From NCBI RefSeq assembly GCF_002407245.1, contig NZ_CP010681.1, positions 1,178,001-1,242,000 of the forward strand: DNA of 64,000 nucleotides, given 5' to 3'. Below are positions 43,809-52,818 of the stretch, piece by piece. The notes beneath the pieces are model-generated. The model was not told the DNA's origin and searched no databases. It saw only the letters and a list, made by a program, of their open reading frames with translations. Origin of the DNA: Phaeobacter piscinae. Lineage in GTDB: Bacteria; Pseudomonadota; Alphaproteobacteria; Rhodobacterales; Rhodobacteraceae. Each line of letters begins with the position of its first letter. Within the stretch, counting starts at the first letter, position 1. The position numbers and the translations under genes are program-made.

Positions 43809-45968
43809 TTAGGCGAGGGTAATCGCGCCTGCCGTATCTGACATATGGCCGATGATGGTGGCATTTGGGGCATGGGTGCGCAGTTGCGGCAACAGGGCTT
43901 CTGCCTGCCTCATGGGGAGTGCAGCCAGCAGGCCGCCGGCCGTTTGCGGATCAAACAACAGATCCTGCACGCCACCGGTGGAAATCTCCGGCAACTGGGC
44001 GGCGTTTTCCGCAAACAGAGAGGACCGGATCCCCCGCGCCGACAGGGCAGCCGCACCGGGCAGATAGGGGATCGCATCAAGACGAAGCTCAGCGCCGAGC
44101 TTGGATGCCTCACATATCCCAAGGAGATGCCCCAGCAACCCGAACCCGGTCACATCCGTCATCGCATGGGCACCGCACAGCAGCTCAGCAGCCTGGCCTT
44201 GCGGCTGGCTCATGGAGGTCAAAGCCCCCGCCACGACCGCCCCATCAGCAGCCCCGGTCATTTCAGCGGCCATGATCACACCGGTGCCAAGCGGTTTGGT
44301 CAGGATCAGCGCATCTCCGGGCTGCGCCCCGGCCAGGGTGATGGGCTGTCTGTGACAGAGCCCGGTGACACTAAACCCGATGGTCAGCTCATCCCCGACA
44401 GAGGTGTGGCCGCCAACGATATCGGCCCCCGCGTCGCGGATGATCTCACCGGCGGCGACCATGATTTCATGCAGGGTCCGGGCCTGCAGCTCCGGTGACA
44501 GTTTCGGCAGGATCAGATTGGCGGTTGCGGCTTGCGGCGCGGCGCCCATGGCCCAGATATCGCCAAGCGCATGCACCGCCGCGATCCGCGCCATCACAAC
44601 AGGGTCCGCAGTAAAAGCCCGCAGGTGATCGGTGCTGAGAACCTGTTGCTGCCCACCAGTCATCAACAGCGCTGCATCATCACCGGGCAGGGGCGTGATA
44701 TCCGCGCGCCGCACCTCTGGCGCTGAACTGAGCGTGGCCTTCAGCGCGCGGGCGCCAACCTTCGCGCCGCAGCCACCGCACATCGGCTTTTCTCCAAGTA
44801 CCTCGGGCAGGTCATGGGTGTGTTCCGGGGGCAAATCCGGGGTTTCCATCTGCGGAAGGTCGCGGAACTGCGCCATGAAGGTCTGATCAATGTGGTCTTT
44901 CCACCGCCAGATCCAACTGCCGGAGAAGGTCTGGCCGAACCGTTCGCCCACGGCACTCTTGTCGCCCATGGAGATCAGTTTCAGATAGTCCTTTTGCGGT
45001 TGATACTGGCGCAGCGGATCCTTGGTCAGGCTGGCACGCAAATTGTGGTAAAGCACCGGCGCCTGACGCACCGCGTAAACCCCGGCCTTGGGGCGCGGAT
45101 CCGTGCTGAAGTGGGCGCAGTCGCCGCTGGCAAAGACACCTGTCTGGCTGGTTTGCAGGGCGCTGTCCACGCGGACAAAACCATGCTGCAGGTCCAAACC
45201 GCTATTGGAAAGCCAGGCATACGGGCGCGCGCCCGCCGCGCCTGTTGTGAAATCGGAGCGGATGGCCCGGCCATCATCCAGCACCACATGGGCGGCTTCA
45301 ATCTGTGTGATCGTAGCCTGCTCAATCACGGTAACACCCAAATCATGCAGCGCTTTTCGCAGCCGGGCCTGAGCTTTGCTGCCTGCGTCATCAAGGATGG
45401 TGCCACGGTCAATCAGCGTGGCCTGGGCCAGTCGCCTGCGGGCGCGCAGGGCATGGGCCATGGAGAGGATCAGTTCCACCCCGGCCACGCCACCGCCGAT
45501 CACCGCAACATGGGCCGGGCCATTTCCCTCAAGATATGTAGCCCAGCTGGCGGCAAAGCGGCCCAGCGGCTTGGCCGGGATCGCGTGGTCCTTGAACCCG
45601 GCCATGTCCGGCATCGCGGACGTGATGCCGAGATTGATCGCTGCAACGTCGTAGGCAATAGGCGGGCGGCCTGCGACATGTACCTGTCGGGCGTGTGTAT
45701 CGATGTGTTCCGCAGCCCCGAGAATAAGCCGCGCACCTGCGAAGCGCGCCAGCTTCACCAGATCAATGTCCAGCGCGCCCCGATCATAGTGCCCGGCGAC
45801 GAAGCCGGGCAGCATCCCGGAGTAGGGCGCGGTGGGGCCGGGGTTGATCACGGTCAAACGCGCACCTGCCAGGGGGCGCATTCCCCATTTGCGCAGCACC
45901 AGCGCATGCGTGTGCCCGCCGCCGATCAACACCACGTCTTTGGTCTGGGGGAGGGGGGCTGCATGCAT
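43809..45968 (-). CDS. selD: Selenide, water dikinase fused to an NADH-dehydrogenase-like domain
   Basis: 719 aa in two parts. Residues 1-385 form a pyridine-nucleotide-disulfide oxidoreductase domain (FAD loop VLIGGGHTHALVL 13-25; NAD loop VAVIGGGVAGVELI 154-167; SGDCAHF). Residues about 395-719 are SelD, which makes selenophosphate from selenide and ATP: GGCGAKVGARAL carries Cys400 and Lys403, aligning with E. coli Cys17 and Lys20; GDDAALLMTGG, ADIVGGHT and the C-terminal LLFDPQTAGGLL follow. It supplies MnmH encoded opposite. Confidence 0.96.
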   Translation of the reverse strand: MHAAPLPQTKDVVLIGGGHTHALVLRKWGMRPLAGARLTVINPGPTAPYSGMLPGFVAGHYDRGALDIDLVKLARFAGARLILGAAEHIDTHARQVHVAGRPPIAYDVAAINLGITSAMPDMAGFKDHAIPAKPLGRFAASWATYLEGNGPAHVAVIGGGVAGVELILSMAHALRARRRLAQATLIDRGTILDDAGSKAQARLRKALHDLGVTVIEQATITQIEAAHVVLDDGRAIRSDFTTGAAGARPYAWLSNSGLDLQHGFVRVDSALQTSQTGVFASGDCAHFSTDPRPKAGVYAVRQAPVLYHNLRASLTKDPLRQYQPQKDYLKLISMGDKSAVGERFGQTFSGSWIWRWKDHIDQTFMAQFRDLPQMETPDLPPEHTHDLPEVLGEKPMCGGCGAKVGARALKATLSSAPEVRRADITPLPGDDAALLMTGGQQQVLSTDHLRAFTADPVVMARIAAVHALGDIWAMGAAPQAATANLILPKLSPELQARTLHEIMVAAGEIIRDAGADIVGGHTSVGDELTIGFSVTGLCHRQPITLAGAQPGDALILTKPLGTGVIMAAEMTGAADGAVVAGALTSMSQPQGQAAELLCGAHAMTDVTGFGLLGHLLGICEASKLGAELRLDAIPYLPGAAALSARGIRSSLFAENAAQLPEISTGGVQDLLFDPQTAGGLLAALPMRQAEALLPQLRTHAPNATIIGHMSDTAGAITLA

Positions 45969-46027
45969 TGTTGTCGTCCACCGGTCTGCGCAGGGTCACC
46001 CGGACAGGCTGCGCCCCGGATGAAAGA

Positions 46028-46049
46028 CCCCCGCCGAAAGGGGCGGGGG
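46028..46049 (-). terminator. Terminator of the Mrp antiporter operon
   Basis: CCCCCGCC (46028-46035) pairs with GGCGGGGG (46042-46049) over a 6-base loop; on the minus strand TCTTTC follows. It lies just after the mrpG stop codon and upstream of selD. Confidence 0.7.
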
Positions 46050-46057
46050 GTGTTTGG

Positions 46058-46438
46058 TCAGACCTCAGGCCCGATCACTTCGTTCTCGGGCTTCTTATGG
46101 GTCGCCCAGATTTTGTCCTCGCCTGCGTCCGGCAGGCTGTCCGGGGTGTCATGGCGGTGGATATGTACCTTGGCAATGAAATTTGCCGTGATCGGGGCGG
46201 TCAGGAACAGGAACAGAGTGATCATCAGCTCATGCACCGACAGATGGTGCTCATAAACCGCTGCATGGGTCATGGAGGCCAGAAGCACACCGCCGACGCC
46301 CAGCGTTGTTGCCTTCGTTGGCGCATGCAGCCGCGACATGCGGTCGTTGAGTTTCAGCAGGCCGAATGAGCCGACGATACCGAACACCCCGCCGATCACG
46401 AGAAACCCGGCAATGACGATGTCAAAGAATTGGTCCAT
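46058..46438 (-). CDS. mrpG: Monovalent cation/H+ antiporter subunit G
   Basis: 126 aa with three membrane helices (about 6-28, 40-58, 65-90). IAGFLVIGGVFGIVGSFGLLKLNDRMSRLHAPTKA is typical of MnhG/PhaG (shown here only as key part: LLKLNDRMSRLHAPTKATTLG). The last gene of the Mrp operon, nine bases after mrpF. The subunit is needed for assembly of the whole Na+/H+ antiporter complex. Confidence 0.93.
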   Translation of the reverse strand: MDQFFDIVIAGFLVIGGVFGIVGSFGLLKLNDRMSRLHAPTKATTLGVGGVLLASMTHAAVYEHHLSVHELMITLFLFLTAPITANFIAKVHIHRHDTPDSLPDAGEDKIWATHKKPENEVIGPEV

Positions 46439-46447
46439 GGTCTCTCC

Positions 46448-46717
46448 TCACTCGATGATATTGCCGCGCAGGATGAACCGCGCATAGGCCACAGTGGAGA
46501 CAAATCCCAGCATGGCGATGATCATTGCCGCCTCAAAGAAGATCTCAGTCCCAAGCGCCAAGCCATAAAGCACCATAAGCGCGATCGCGTTGATGAACAT
46601 GGTGTCCAGGGCGAGGATCCGGTCAGCAACATCCTCGGCCGAGACGACCTTCCAGAGGTTCATCAGCAGCGACAATGCAAAGCAGACGAACGCAAAAATT
46701 GCAGCAGTTTCGATCAT
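46448..46717 (-). CDS. mrpF: Monovalent cation/H+ antiporter subunit F
   Basis: 89 aa, three helices. ADRILALDTMFINAIALMVL and FFEAAMIIAMLGFVSTVAYARF match MrpF/PhaF; MrpF is often implicated in Na+ or cholate efflux within the complex. The ATG at 46717 overlaps the mrpE stop by four bases; a longer upstream frame is an antisense-like extension into mrpE and is rejected. Confidence 0.93.
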   Translation of the reverse strand: MIETAAIFAFVCFALSLLMNLWKVVSAEDVADRILALDTMFINAIALMVLYGLALGTEIFFEAAMIIAMLGFVSTVAYARFILRGNIIE

Positions 46718-47211
46718 TCGAAGATCTCCTTCAGGCGACGTTCGTAGCGGTCTTTGATGTCGTCGCGCACCGCCTCCGGATCGGGCGCATCCAGGCAATG
46801 CACCAGCAGCGCATGGCCCTCGGCCGAAAGGTCCGCCGATACGGTCCCCGGGGTCATGGTGATTGTTGCGGCCAATACCGTGATCGCCTCGGGCGTGCGC
46901 AGCTCCAGCGGCACAGTCACCCAATTGGGGTGACGGCGGGAATTGGGTTTGAACAGCACGATCTTGGCGACCACCAGATTGGCAACCACAATATCGTAAA
47001 GCACGATGAGGACATAGCCGATGATCTTCATCGGGCCTTTCATCTTCAGCTGTTGCGGCCAGTAGGGCTGCGTCAGGAAGGGGATCAAAACCCCCAGCAT
47101 GAAGCCAAAGACCAAGGAGTTCAGAGACCAGCCGTTGACCAGCAGCAGCCAGGTCACAGTCAGCACCAGTGTTAGGATCGGGTGCGGCAGTATGCGGCGC
47201 ATCAGCTTCAT
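46714..47211 (-). CDS. mrpE: Monovalent cation/H+ antiporter subunit E
   Basis: 165 aa with two or three N-terminal helices (about 10-45, 60-85) and a soluble C-terminal domain (TVLAATITMTPGTVSADLSAEGHALLVHCLD, of which ITMTPGTVS is the family hallmark). Overlaps mrpD and mrpF by four bases each. Confidence 0.94.
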   Translation of the reverse strand: MKLMRRILPHPILTLVLTVTWLLLVNGWSLNSLVFGFMLGVLIPFLTQPYWPQQLKMKGPMKIIGYVLIVLYDIVVANLVVAKIVLFKPNSRRHPNWVTVPLELRTPEAITVLAATITMTPGTVSADLSAEGHALLVHCLDAPDPEAVRDDIKDRYERRLKEIFE

Positions 47212-48776
47212 TTTGAGGCCCCCCCGAGGACGGTTTCGATATAGGCGGTCGGCGTGAACAGCTGGGCCGCGGTTGCATCGGCATAACGCGTCATCGGCCC
47301 GGCAAAGACGGTGAGCATTACAAGTGCGGTCATCAGGGCAAAGCAGACAACCAGCGGCAGAACCGGTGCCGCCGCAGGGGCTGCGGTTGCCTCACCGTCC
47401 AGAAGATCGTCGTCCTCAGCATTTGCGACTGCATCAGGATCAACATCGCTGTCCGGCAAACCATGGCTTTTCCAGAAAATCAGCGTGCCGGCACGGGCGA
47501 GGCCTATGATCGTCACGAGAGAGCCGATCAGGATTACCGCCCAGATCCACCAGACCAGATCATGATCCCGGGCGGCGTCCATCACCAGCAGCTTGCCAAT
47601 GAAGCCGGAGAGCGGCGGCATCCCCGCCAGCGCAATCGCAGCAACAAAGAACATCACAGACAGCAGTCCGCTCTGCGGCATCAACCGCATCGCCGCAACC
47701 GCGCCGCCCTGACGCTCCATCACCTGATCGGCTATCAGGAACATCAGTGCTGTCGCTAGCGTAGAATGGACAATGTAGTAGAGCGCCGCGCTGGTGGCAG
47801 CCGGGGTAAACAGCGCGATTGAAATCAGCAGCGTGCCCATCGATGTGATCGCGCCAAAGGCCACCAGCCGTCCGATCTCACGAGAGCCGAGGACACCAAC
47901 AGCCCCGACCGCAAGCGTCAACAGCGCCGCAGGCAGCAGCCAGTCGCCAACCAACCCTTCGGTGATTGCGACGTCCGGGCCAAAAATCAGGGTGTAGACG
48001 CGCAGGATCGAATAAGCGCCGACCTTGGTCATGATCGCAAACAGGGCAGCAACAGGCAGGGGCGCATGGCTGTAGGAGGCCGGCAACCAAAAATGCAGCG
48101 GCAGAACCGCAGCCTTGATCGCAAAAACCAAGAGCAGCATCACTGCGCCCACTCTAAGAAGCGCGGTTTCTTCGGCGGACATCTCGGCCACACGGACCGC
48201 CAGATCCGCCATGTTCAGCGTGCCGGTGACGGCGTAGATGGTGCCGAGGGCAAACAGAAACAGGGTGGAGCCCAAGAGGTTATAGACCACATATTGCACC
48301 CCGGCCTGAAACCGTTTGGCACCGCCTGCGTGGATCATCAGCCCGTAGGAGGCAATCAGCAGCACCTCGAAGAACACAAACAGGTTGAAGGCATCCCCGG
48401 TCATGAAGGCCCCCAGAATGCCCATGATCTGGAACTGGAACAACGCGTGGAAATTAGCACCACGGGAATCCCAACCGGTGCCAATCGCATAAAGCACCAC
48501 CGCCAGCGCCAGCACCGAGGTGAGGACGATCATCATCGCCGACAGCCGATCCAGCACAAGCACGATCCCAAAGGGGGCAGGCCAGTCGCCCAATTCATAG
48601 ACCTGCACGGTGCCATCTGCCGCTTGCGCGGCCAGCGCCAGCGTCAGGCACAGTACCAGCACGCTGCTGGCAACGGAAAAAATCCGTTGCAGATCCAGAT
48701 GGTAGCGCAGCACCATGATAATGAAGGGTGCGACAAGGGCCGGCAGGACAATCGGCGCAATCACAAGGTGGTTCAT
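47208..48776 (-). CDS. mrpD: Monovalent cation/H+ antiporter subunit D
   Basis: 522 aa, 14 predicted helices, homologous to complex I subunit NuoN/NuoM (proton-conducting antiporter-like module). FFEVLLIASYGLMIHAGG carries the key Glu of the first half-channel, and KAAVLPLHFWLPASYSHAP the lysine region. A charged, poorly conserved insert near the C terminus (DSDVDPDAVANAEDDDLLDG) is unusual. Overlaps mrpC by four bases. Confidence 0.95.
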   Translation of the reverse strand: MNHLVIAPIVLPALVAPFIIMVLRYHLDLQRIFSVASSVLVLCLTLALAAQAADGTVQVYELGDWPAPFGIVLVLDRLSAMMIVLTSVLALAVVLYAIGTGWDSRGANFHALFQFQIMGILGAFMTGDAFNLFVFFEVLLIASYGLMIHAGGAKRFQAGVQYVVYNLLGSTLFLFALGTIYAVTGTLNMADLAVRVAEMSAEETALLRVGAVMLLLVFAIKAAVLPLHFWLPASYSHAPLPVAALFAIMTKVGAYSILRVYTLIFGPDVAITEGLVGDWLLPAALLTLAVGAVGVLGSREIGRLVAFGAITSMGTLLISIALFTPAATSAALYYIVHSTLATALMFLIADQVMERQGGAVAAMRLMPQSGLLSVMFFVAAIALAGMPPLSGFIGKLLVMDAARDHDLVWWIWAVILIGSLVTIIGLARAGTLIFWKSHGLPDSDVDPDAVANAEDDDLLDGEATAAPAAAPVLPLVVCFALMTALVMLTVFAGPMTRYADATAAQLFTPTAYIETVLGGASK

Positions 48777-49126
48777 GCGTCTTCTCCTGCTTTCGCATCG
48801 TCGTCGCTGAGGTTGATCCGGTCATCCTGCGACGACAGATAGGCCCCAAGCGCGATCATCACGACAACGGCAGTCATGCCAAAGGAGATCACGATCGCGG
48901 TGAGCACCAGCGCCTGCGGCAGTGGATCGGTATAGGCCACCTCTTCGTATTTGTTGAGGATCGCTGGCGCGTTGGTCATCAGACGGCCCGTGGCAAACAG
49001 GAACACGTTCACCGCATAGGACACCAGCGACAGCCCAAGAATAACGGGAAAGCTGCGACGGCGCAGGATCAGGTAGATGCCGGCCGCGGTCAGAACGCCC
49101 ACGGCCGAAGCGACTAGAATTTCCAT
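48773..49126 (-). CDS. mrpC: Monovalent cation/H+ antiporter subunit C
   Basis: 117 aa, three helices, homologous to complex I NuoK. GIYLILRRRSFPVILGLSLVSYAVN and DPLPQALVLTAIVISFGMTAVVV are the usual blocks. It starts after the mrpA/B stop with two bases between. Confidence 0.94.
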   Translation of the reverse strand: MEILVASAVGVLTAAGIYLILRRRSFPVILGLSLVSYAVNVFLFATGRLMTNAPAILNKYEEVAYTDPLPQALVLTAIVISFGMTAVVVMIALGAYLSSQDDRINLSDDDAKAGEDA

Positions 49127-49128
49127 AA

Positions 49129-51990
49129 TCAGCCCTCGTTCTCGGTCTTGGCCACATCATCGCGGGCCGGGTTGATATCCATCGCATGGGTGCTGTCGGT
49201 CCCAGGCTGCCAGGCAAAGCGCGACAGGCTCTCCAGCGCCAGCAGAACCGCGCCGACGACGGCCAGGAACACGCCGAGATCAAACAGCGCCGCAGTGGCC
49301 CATTCGAACTCCTCCAGCGGTGCCCAATGGATGTAGCCAAAGGCGCTGGTCAGGAATGGTTGGCCACTGAACCACGACCCCATGCCGGTTGCGGCGGCAA
49401 TCAGCACGCCGGACCCGATGATGCCATGGTAGGGGTAGCGCTGCCGCTCGGTCGCCCAGGCAAAGCCAGACGCCATATATTGCATGATGACAGCAATCGC
49501 TGCGATCAGACCGGCGATAAAGCCACCGCCGGGCAGATTATGCCCCCGGAAGAAGATATAGGCCGCCACCATCAGTGCCAGCGGCATCATCACGCGGGTC
49601 GCCACCACCATCATCATCGGATGGGAGTCACCGGCCTGTGGCAGATCCGGTTTGCGGTTCAGCAGATAGGCCCGCACGCGGGTGCCCAAGACCGCTTCGG
49701 TCAGGGCAAAAATCACCAGTGCAGCAATCCCCAGCACGATGATCTCGCCAAAGGTGTCAAAGCCCCGGAAATCGACCAGGATCACATTGACCACATTGGT
49801 GCCGCCGCCGCCCTTGTAGGAGTTCTCAAGGTGAAAGCCGGAAATCGTCTCGCCGATGAAATCACGGGTCATGAGGGCATAGATCAGCCCGCCGACGCCC
49901 AGACCTGCGATGCTGGCAATGGAGATATCGCGCAGACGGGCACCGCCGGAGCTTTCGACCGGGGTTTCTTTCGGCATGAAGTTCAACGCCAGCAGCATCA
50001 GGATGATAGTGACCACCTCGACCGAAATCTGCGTCAGGGCGAGATCCGGGGCCGACATGTAGTTGAAGCCCATGGAGACCACGAGACCAACAACACCAAT
50101 CAGCACCAGTGCCAGCAGGCGATTTCGGTGCATCGCGACAAGGAAACCAGTGGCGATCAACAGGCTCGCCCAACCGAGGATCGGAATCAGGCCCGCATCC
50201 TGAAGGGTTCGTGTCGGGGCGGCCAATGTGCCGGATTGATAGGCGTAGTAGGACAGCACCGCCGTGAAGGTGATCATGATCCCGCCATACCGCGGCATAG
50301 AGCCATTGTGCATCCCGTCGGTGATCCCGCGCGCGAGGCGGGTCAGGGCAGCAATCAGCGCCTCGAAAATCACCTTTGCCTCAGGGCGCGGAGTGGCATT
50401 CCACAGACGCATCAGTGGCTTGTGCAGCATCAGCAGCACCACACCGCCAACAACCGCGACCATCGACATATAGAGCGCCGGGGTAAACCCGTGCCAGAGT
50501 TTCAGAGAGTAATAGGGCAGTTTCTCGCCACCGATGACCGCAGAGGCCGCTGTGGCCACAAGTGGCCCGACAATCTTCGCCGAGAACAGGCCGATCAGCA
50601 CCACCAGACCGACGAGGAACGCAGGCGCCAGCCACATACCGGCACCCGGATCATGCGGGGTCGCCGGATAATCATCTCGTTTCGGACCGAGGAACACATG
50701 GGCGATAAACCGGAACGAATACGCCGCAGAGAACAGCGCCCCCAGCAGCGCGAGGCCAGGCACCAGATAATGTGAGCCAGCCCAGGCCGTGTGCACGGTT
50801 TCCTCAAGCATCATTTCCTTGGACAGGAAGCCGTTGAAGGGCGGAATGCCGGCCATCGACAGCGCTGCAACCGTCGCAATGGCAAAAGTGATCGGCATCA
50901 GGTGCCGCAGGCCGCCAAGACGCTTGATGTCACGTGTATGGGCCTCGTGGTCGACAATGCCGGCACTCATAAACAACGCCGCCTTGAAGGTCGCGTGGTT
51001 GATGATGTGGAACACTGCGGCCACCGCCGCAAACTTGGTGCCAAAGCCCAAGAGCATGGTGATCAACCCCAGATGGCTGACGGTTGAAAACGCCAGAAGC
51101 GCCTTCAGATCATCCTTGAACAGGGCGATGATCGCACCCAGCACCATGGTGATCAGCCCGGTTGTGGCAACGATATAAAACCACTCAGGCGTGCCGGCCA
51201 GAACGGGCCACATCCGCGCCATCAGGAACAGACCTGCCTTCACCATCGTGGCAGAGTGCAGATAGGCCGATACCGGGGTAGGCGCCGCCATTGCGTGGGG
51301 CAGCCAGAAATGAAACGGGAACTGGGCTGACTTTGTGAACGCGCCGATCAGGATCAGGATCAAGGCGGGCAGATAAAGCGGCGAGGCTTGGATGACCTCC
51401 TTCGCGCCGAGGATGACGGTCAGGTCATAGGATCCAACGATATTGCCGAGGATCAGCATGCCACCGATCATGGCCAGACCACCCGCACCGGTGACAGTCA
51501 ACGCCATGCGCGCGCCCTGGCGCCCTTCCGGCAGATGTTTCCAGTAACCGATCAGCAGAAAGGAGCTGAGCGAGGTGAGTTCCCAGAAAATCAGCAGCAA
51601 CAGGATGTTATCGGATGTGACAATACCCACCATCGCGCCCTGAAACAGCAGCAGATAGGTGTAGAAATTGCCCATCGGATCTTCGCGCGACAGGTAAAAC
51701 CGCGCATAAAGGATGATCAGCAGGCCAATACCAAGGATCAACCCCGCAAAGAGGAAGCCTAGCCCGTCAAGAAAGAAGTTGGCGTTCAGCCCCAGGGCGG
51801 GCAGCCAGTCGAATTGCGCCTGAATGACCTCCCCGCGCATCACCGCCGGGGCGTGCAGCATCAGTCCGATGAATGCGAGCAATGTTGTCAGGCCTGCCGC
51901 CGATGCCGAGGCATTGCGCCCGGCACGGATCAATAGCGCGGGGAATACCGCGCCCAGAAAGGGCAGGGCTGCAATCAGGAACAGGGACAC
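49129..51990 (-). CDS. mrpA: Monovalent cation/H+ antiporter subunit A fused with subunit B
   Basis: 953 aa. The N-terminal ~780 residues are MrpA, related to complex I NuoL (FWELTSLSSFLLIGYW, QFPFHFWLPHAMAAPTPVSAYLHSATMVKAG, HVFLGPKRDD). The C terminus (about 800-945; MMVVATRVMMPLALMVAAYIFFRGHNLPGGGFIAGL) is MrpB. Fusion is usual in group-2 Mrp/Pha systems of Alphaproteobacteria. I choose the GTG at 51990 because GGAGGAGA lies between it and an ATG 21 bases upstream. First gene of the operon; the complex exports Na+ (or K+) for H+, giving salt and alkali tolerance. Confidence 0.95.
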   Translation of the reverse strand: MSLFLIAALPFLGAVFPALLIRAGRNASASAAGLTTLLAFIGLMLHAPAVMRGEVIQAQFDWLPALGLNANFFLDGLGFLFAGLILGIGLLIILYARFYLSREDPMGNFYTYLLLFQGAMVGIVTSDNILLLLIFWELTSLSSFLLIGYWKHLPEGRQGARMALTVTGAGGLAMIGGMLILGNIVGSYDLTVILGAKEVIQASPLYLPALILILIGAFTKSAQFPFHFWLPHAMAAPTPVSAYLHSATMVKAGLFLMARMWPVLAGTPEWFYIVATTGLITMVLGAIIALFKDDLKALLAFSTVSHLGLITMLLGFGTKFAAVAAVFHIINHATFKAALFMSAGIVDHEAHTRDIKRLGGLRHLMPITFAIATVAALSMAGIPPFNGFLSKEMMLEETVHTAWAGSHYLVPGLALLGALFSAAYSFRFIAHVFLGPKRDDYPATPHDPGAGMWLAPAFLVGLVVLIGLFSAKIVGPLVATAASAVIGGEKLPYYSLKLWHGFTPALYMSMVAVVGGVVLLMLHKPLMRLWNATPRPEAKVIFEALIAALTRLARGITDGMHNGSMPRYGGIMITFTAVLSYYAYQSGTLAAPTRTLQDAGLIPILGWASLLIATGFLVAMHRNRLLALVLIGVVGLVVSMGFNYMSAPDLALTQISVEVVTIILMLLALNFMPKETPVESSGGARLRDISIASIAGLGVGGLIYALMTRDFIGETISGFHLENSYKGGGGTNVVNVILVDFRGFDTFGEIIVLGIAALVIFALTEAVLGTRVRAYLLNRKPDLPQAGDSHPMMMVVATRVMMPLALMVAAYIFFRGHNLPGGGFIAGLIAAIAVIMQYMASGFAWATERQRYPYHGIIGSGVLIAAATGMGSWFSGQPFLTSAFGYIHWAPLEEFEWATAALFDLGVFLAVVGAVLLALESLSRFAWQPGTDSTHAMDINPARDDVAKTENEG

Positions 51991-52254
51991 GTGCGGTTCT
52001 CCTCCATGCACAGGGCCAGATCGTTTGCTGCCTAAGCAATTTTTCGCAACTGTGCCAGCCCCGACCGCGCCTGCAAACCCTGCAAAAGCGGCGATCAGGT
52101 TAGTTTTTTGCGCGCCGCACCGGTTTGATGCGATCTGGTGTCAGGTTGACAAGAACTTGATCACCATGCGGGATGTCTCATGCTGAACACTATGCAGGAA
52201 CCTGCTAGGTCTTGGATCATGTAGGACGACGCCTGCAGTGAGGGGAGAGGCCAG

Positions 52255-52818
52255 ATGTCGCATTCTCAATCAAAACGGTCAGATAATTCCAACCCTCAGT
52301 CCGAAGGCGGCGACGACACTCCACAAATCACTTCGGGGCTGGGCGGTTCGGTGATCTCGCGGCGTAAGTTCCTGCGCGCCGGTCTGGCTTTTGGCGGGTT
52401 GGCCTTTGCGGGTGTCGGTGGATATGTCTGGTGGCGCCGCCAGCCCCCAGACCATGATTTGCCGCGTCTGACGGTGGAGGAGGCCTTTGCAAAAGCCAAG
52501 GCAGATGAGTTGATCCTGGTGGATATCCGCACCCCGCGCGAATGGCGGGCGAGCGGGGTGCCCGTTGGCAGCCATCAGATTGATATGCGGCGCGACGATT
52601 TTCTGGCGGCGCTTGATCAGGTTACCGGCGGCAATCGCAGTGCGGCGCTGGCGCTGATCTGCGCCCGCGGCGTGCGTTCGGCCCGTGTGACCCTGGCGTT
52701 GGATGCGGCGGGGTATTCCAATGTCATGGACGTACCGGAGGGCATGCTTGGCTCTGCCGCTGGTCCGGGCTGGTTGCGCAGCAATCTACCCGTCGCCCGC
52801 TGGACGGGGCAGGGCTGA
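52255..52818 (+). CDS. Tat-signal rhodanese-like protein
   Basis: 187 aa. The N-terminal 34 residues are hydrophilic, then ISRRKFLRAGLAFGGLAFAG (34-53) forms a twin-arginine signal or anchor. The rhodanese domain spans about 70-175: LVDIRTPREW, and the active loop ICARGVRSAR with Cys136. It probably transfers or senses reactive sulfur at the periplasmic face. Its stop overlaps the next gene by one base (TGATG). Confidence 0.85.
   Translation: MSHSQSKRSDNSNPQSEGGDDTPQITSGLGGSVISRRKFLRAGLAFGGLAFAGVGGYVWWRRQPPDHDLPRLTVEEAFAKAKADELILVDIRTPREWRASGVPVGSHQIDMRRDDFLAALDQVTGGNRSAALALICARGVRSARVTLALDAAGYSNVMDVPEGMLGSAAGPGWLRSNLPVARWTGQG

Noticed and set aside
46448..47284. Long form of mrpF with a 189-residue N-terminal extension
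   Set aside because: The extension is an out-of-frame reading of mrpE; the ATG at 46717 gives the normal MrpF length and a 4-base overlap.
49186..50775. A 529-codon open frame on the + strand inside the Mrp A/B gene
   Set aside because: It is a His/Gln/Arg-rich antisense shadow typical of GC-rich genes, with no family features; the minus-strand MrpA protein is unmistakable.
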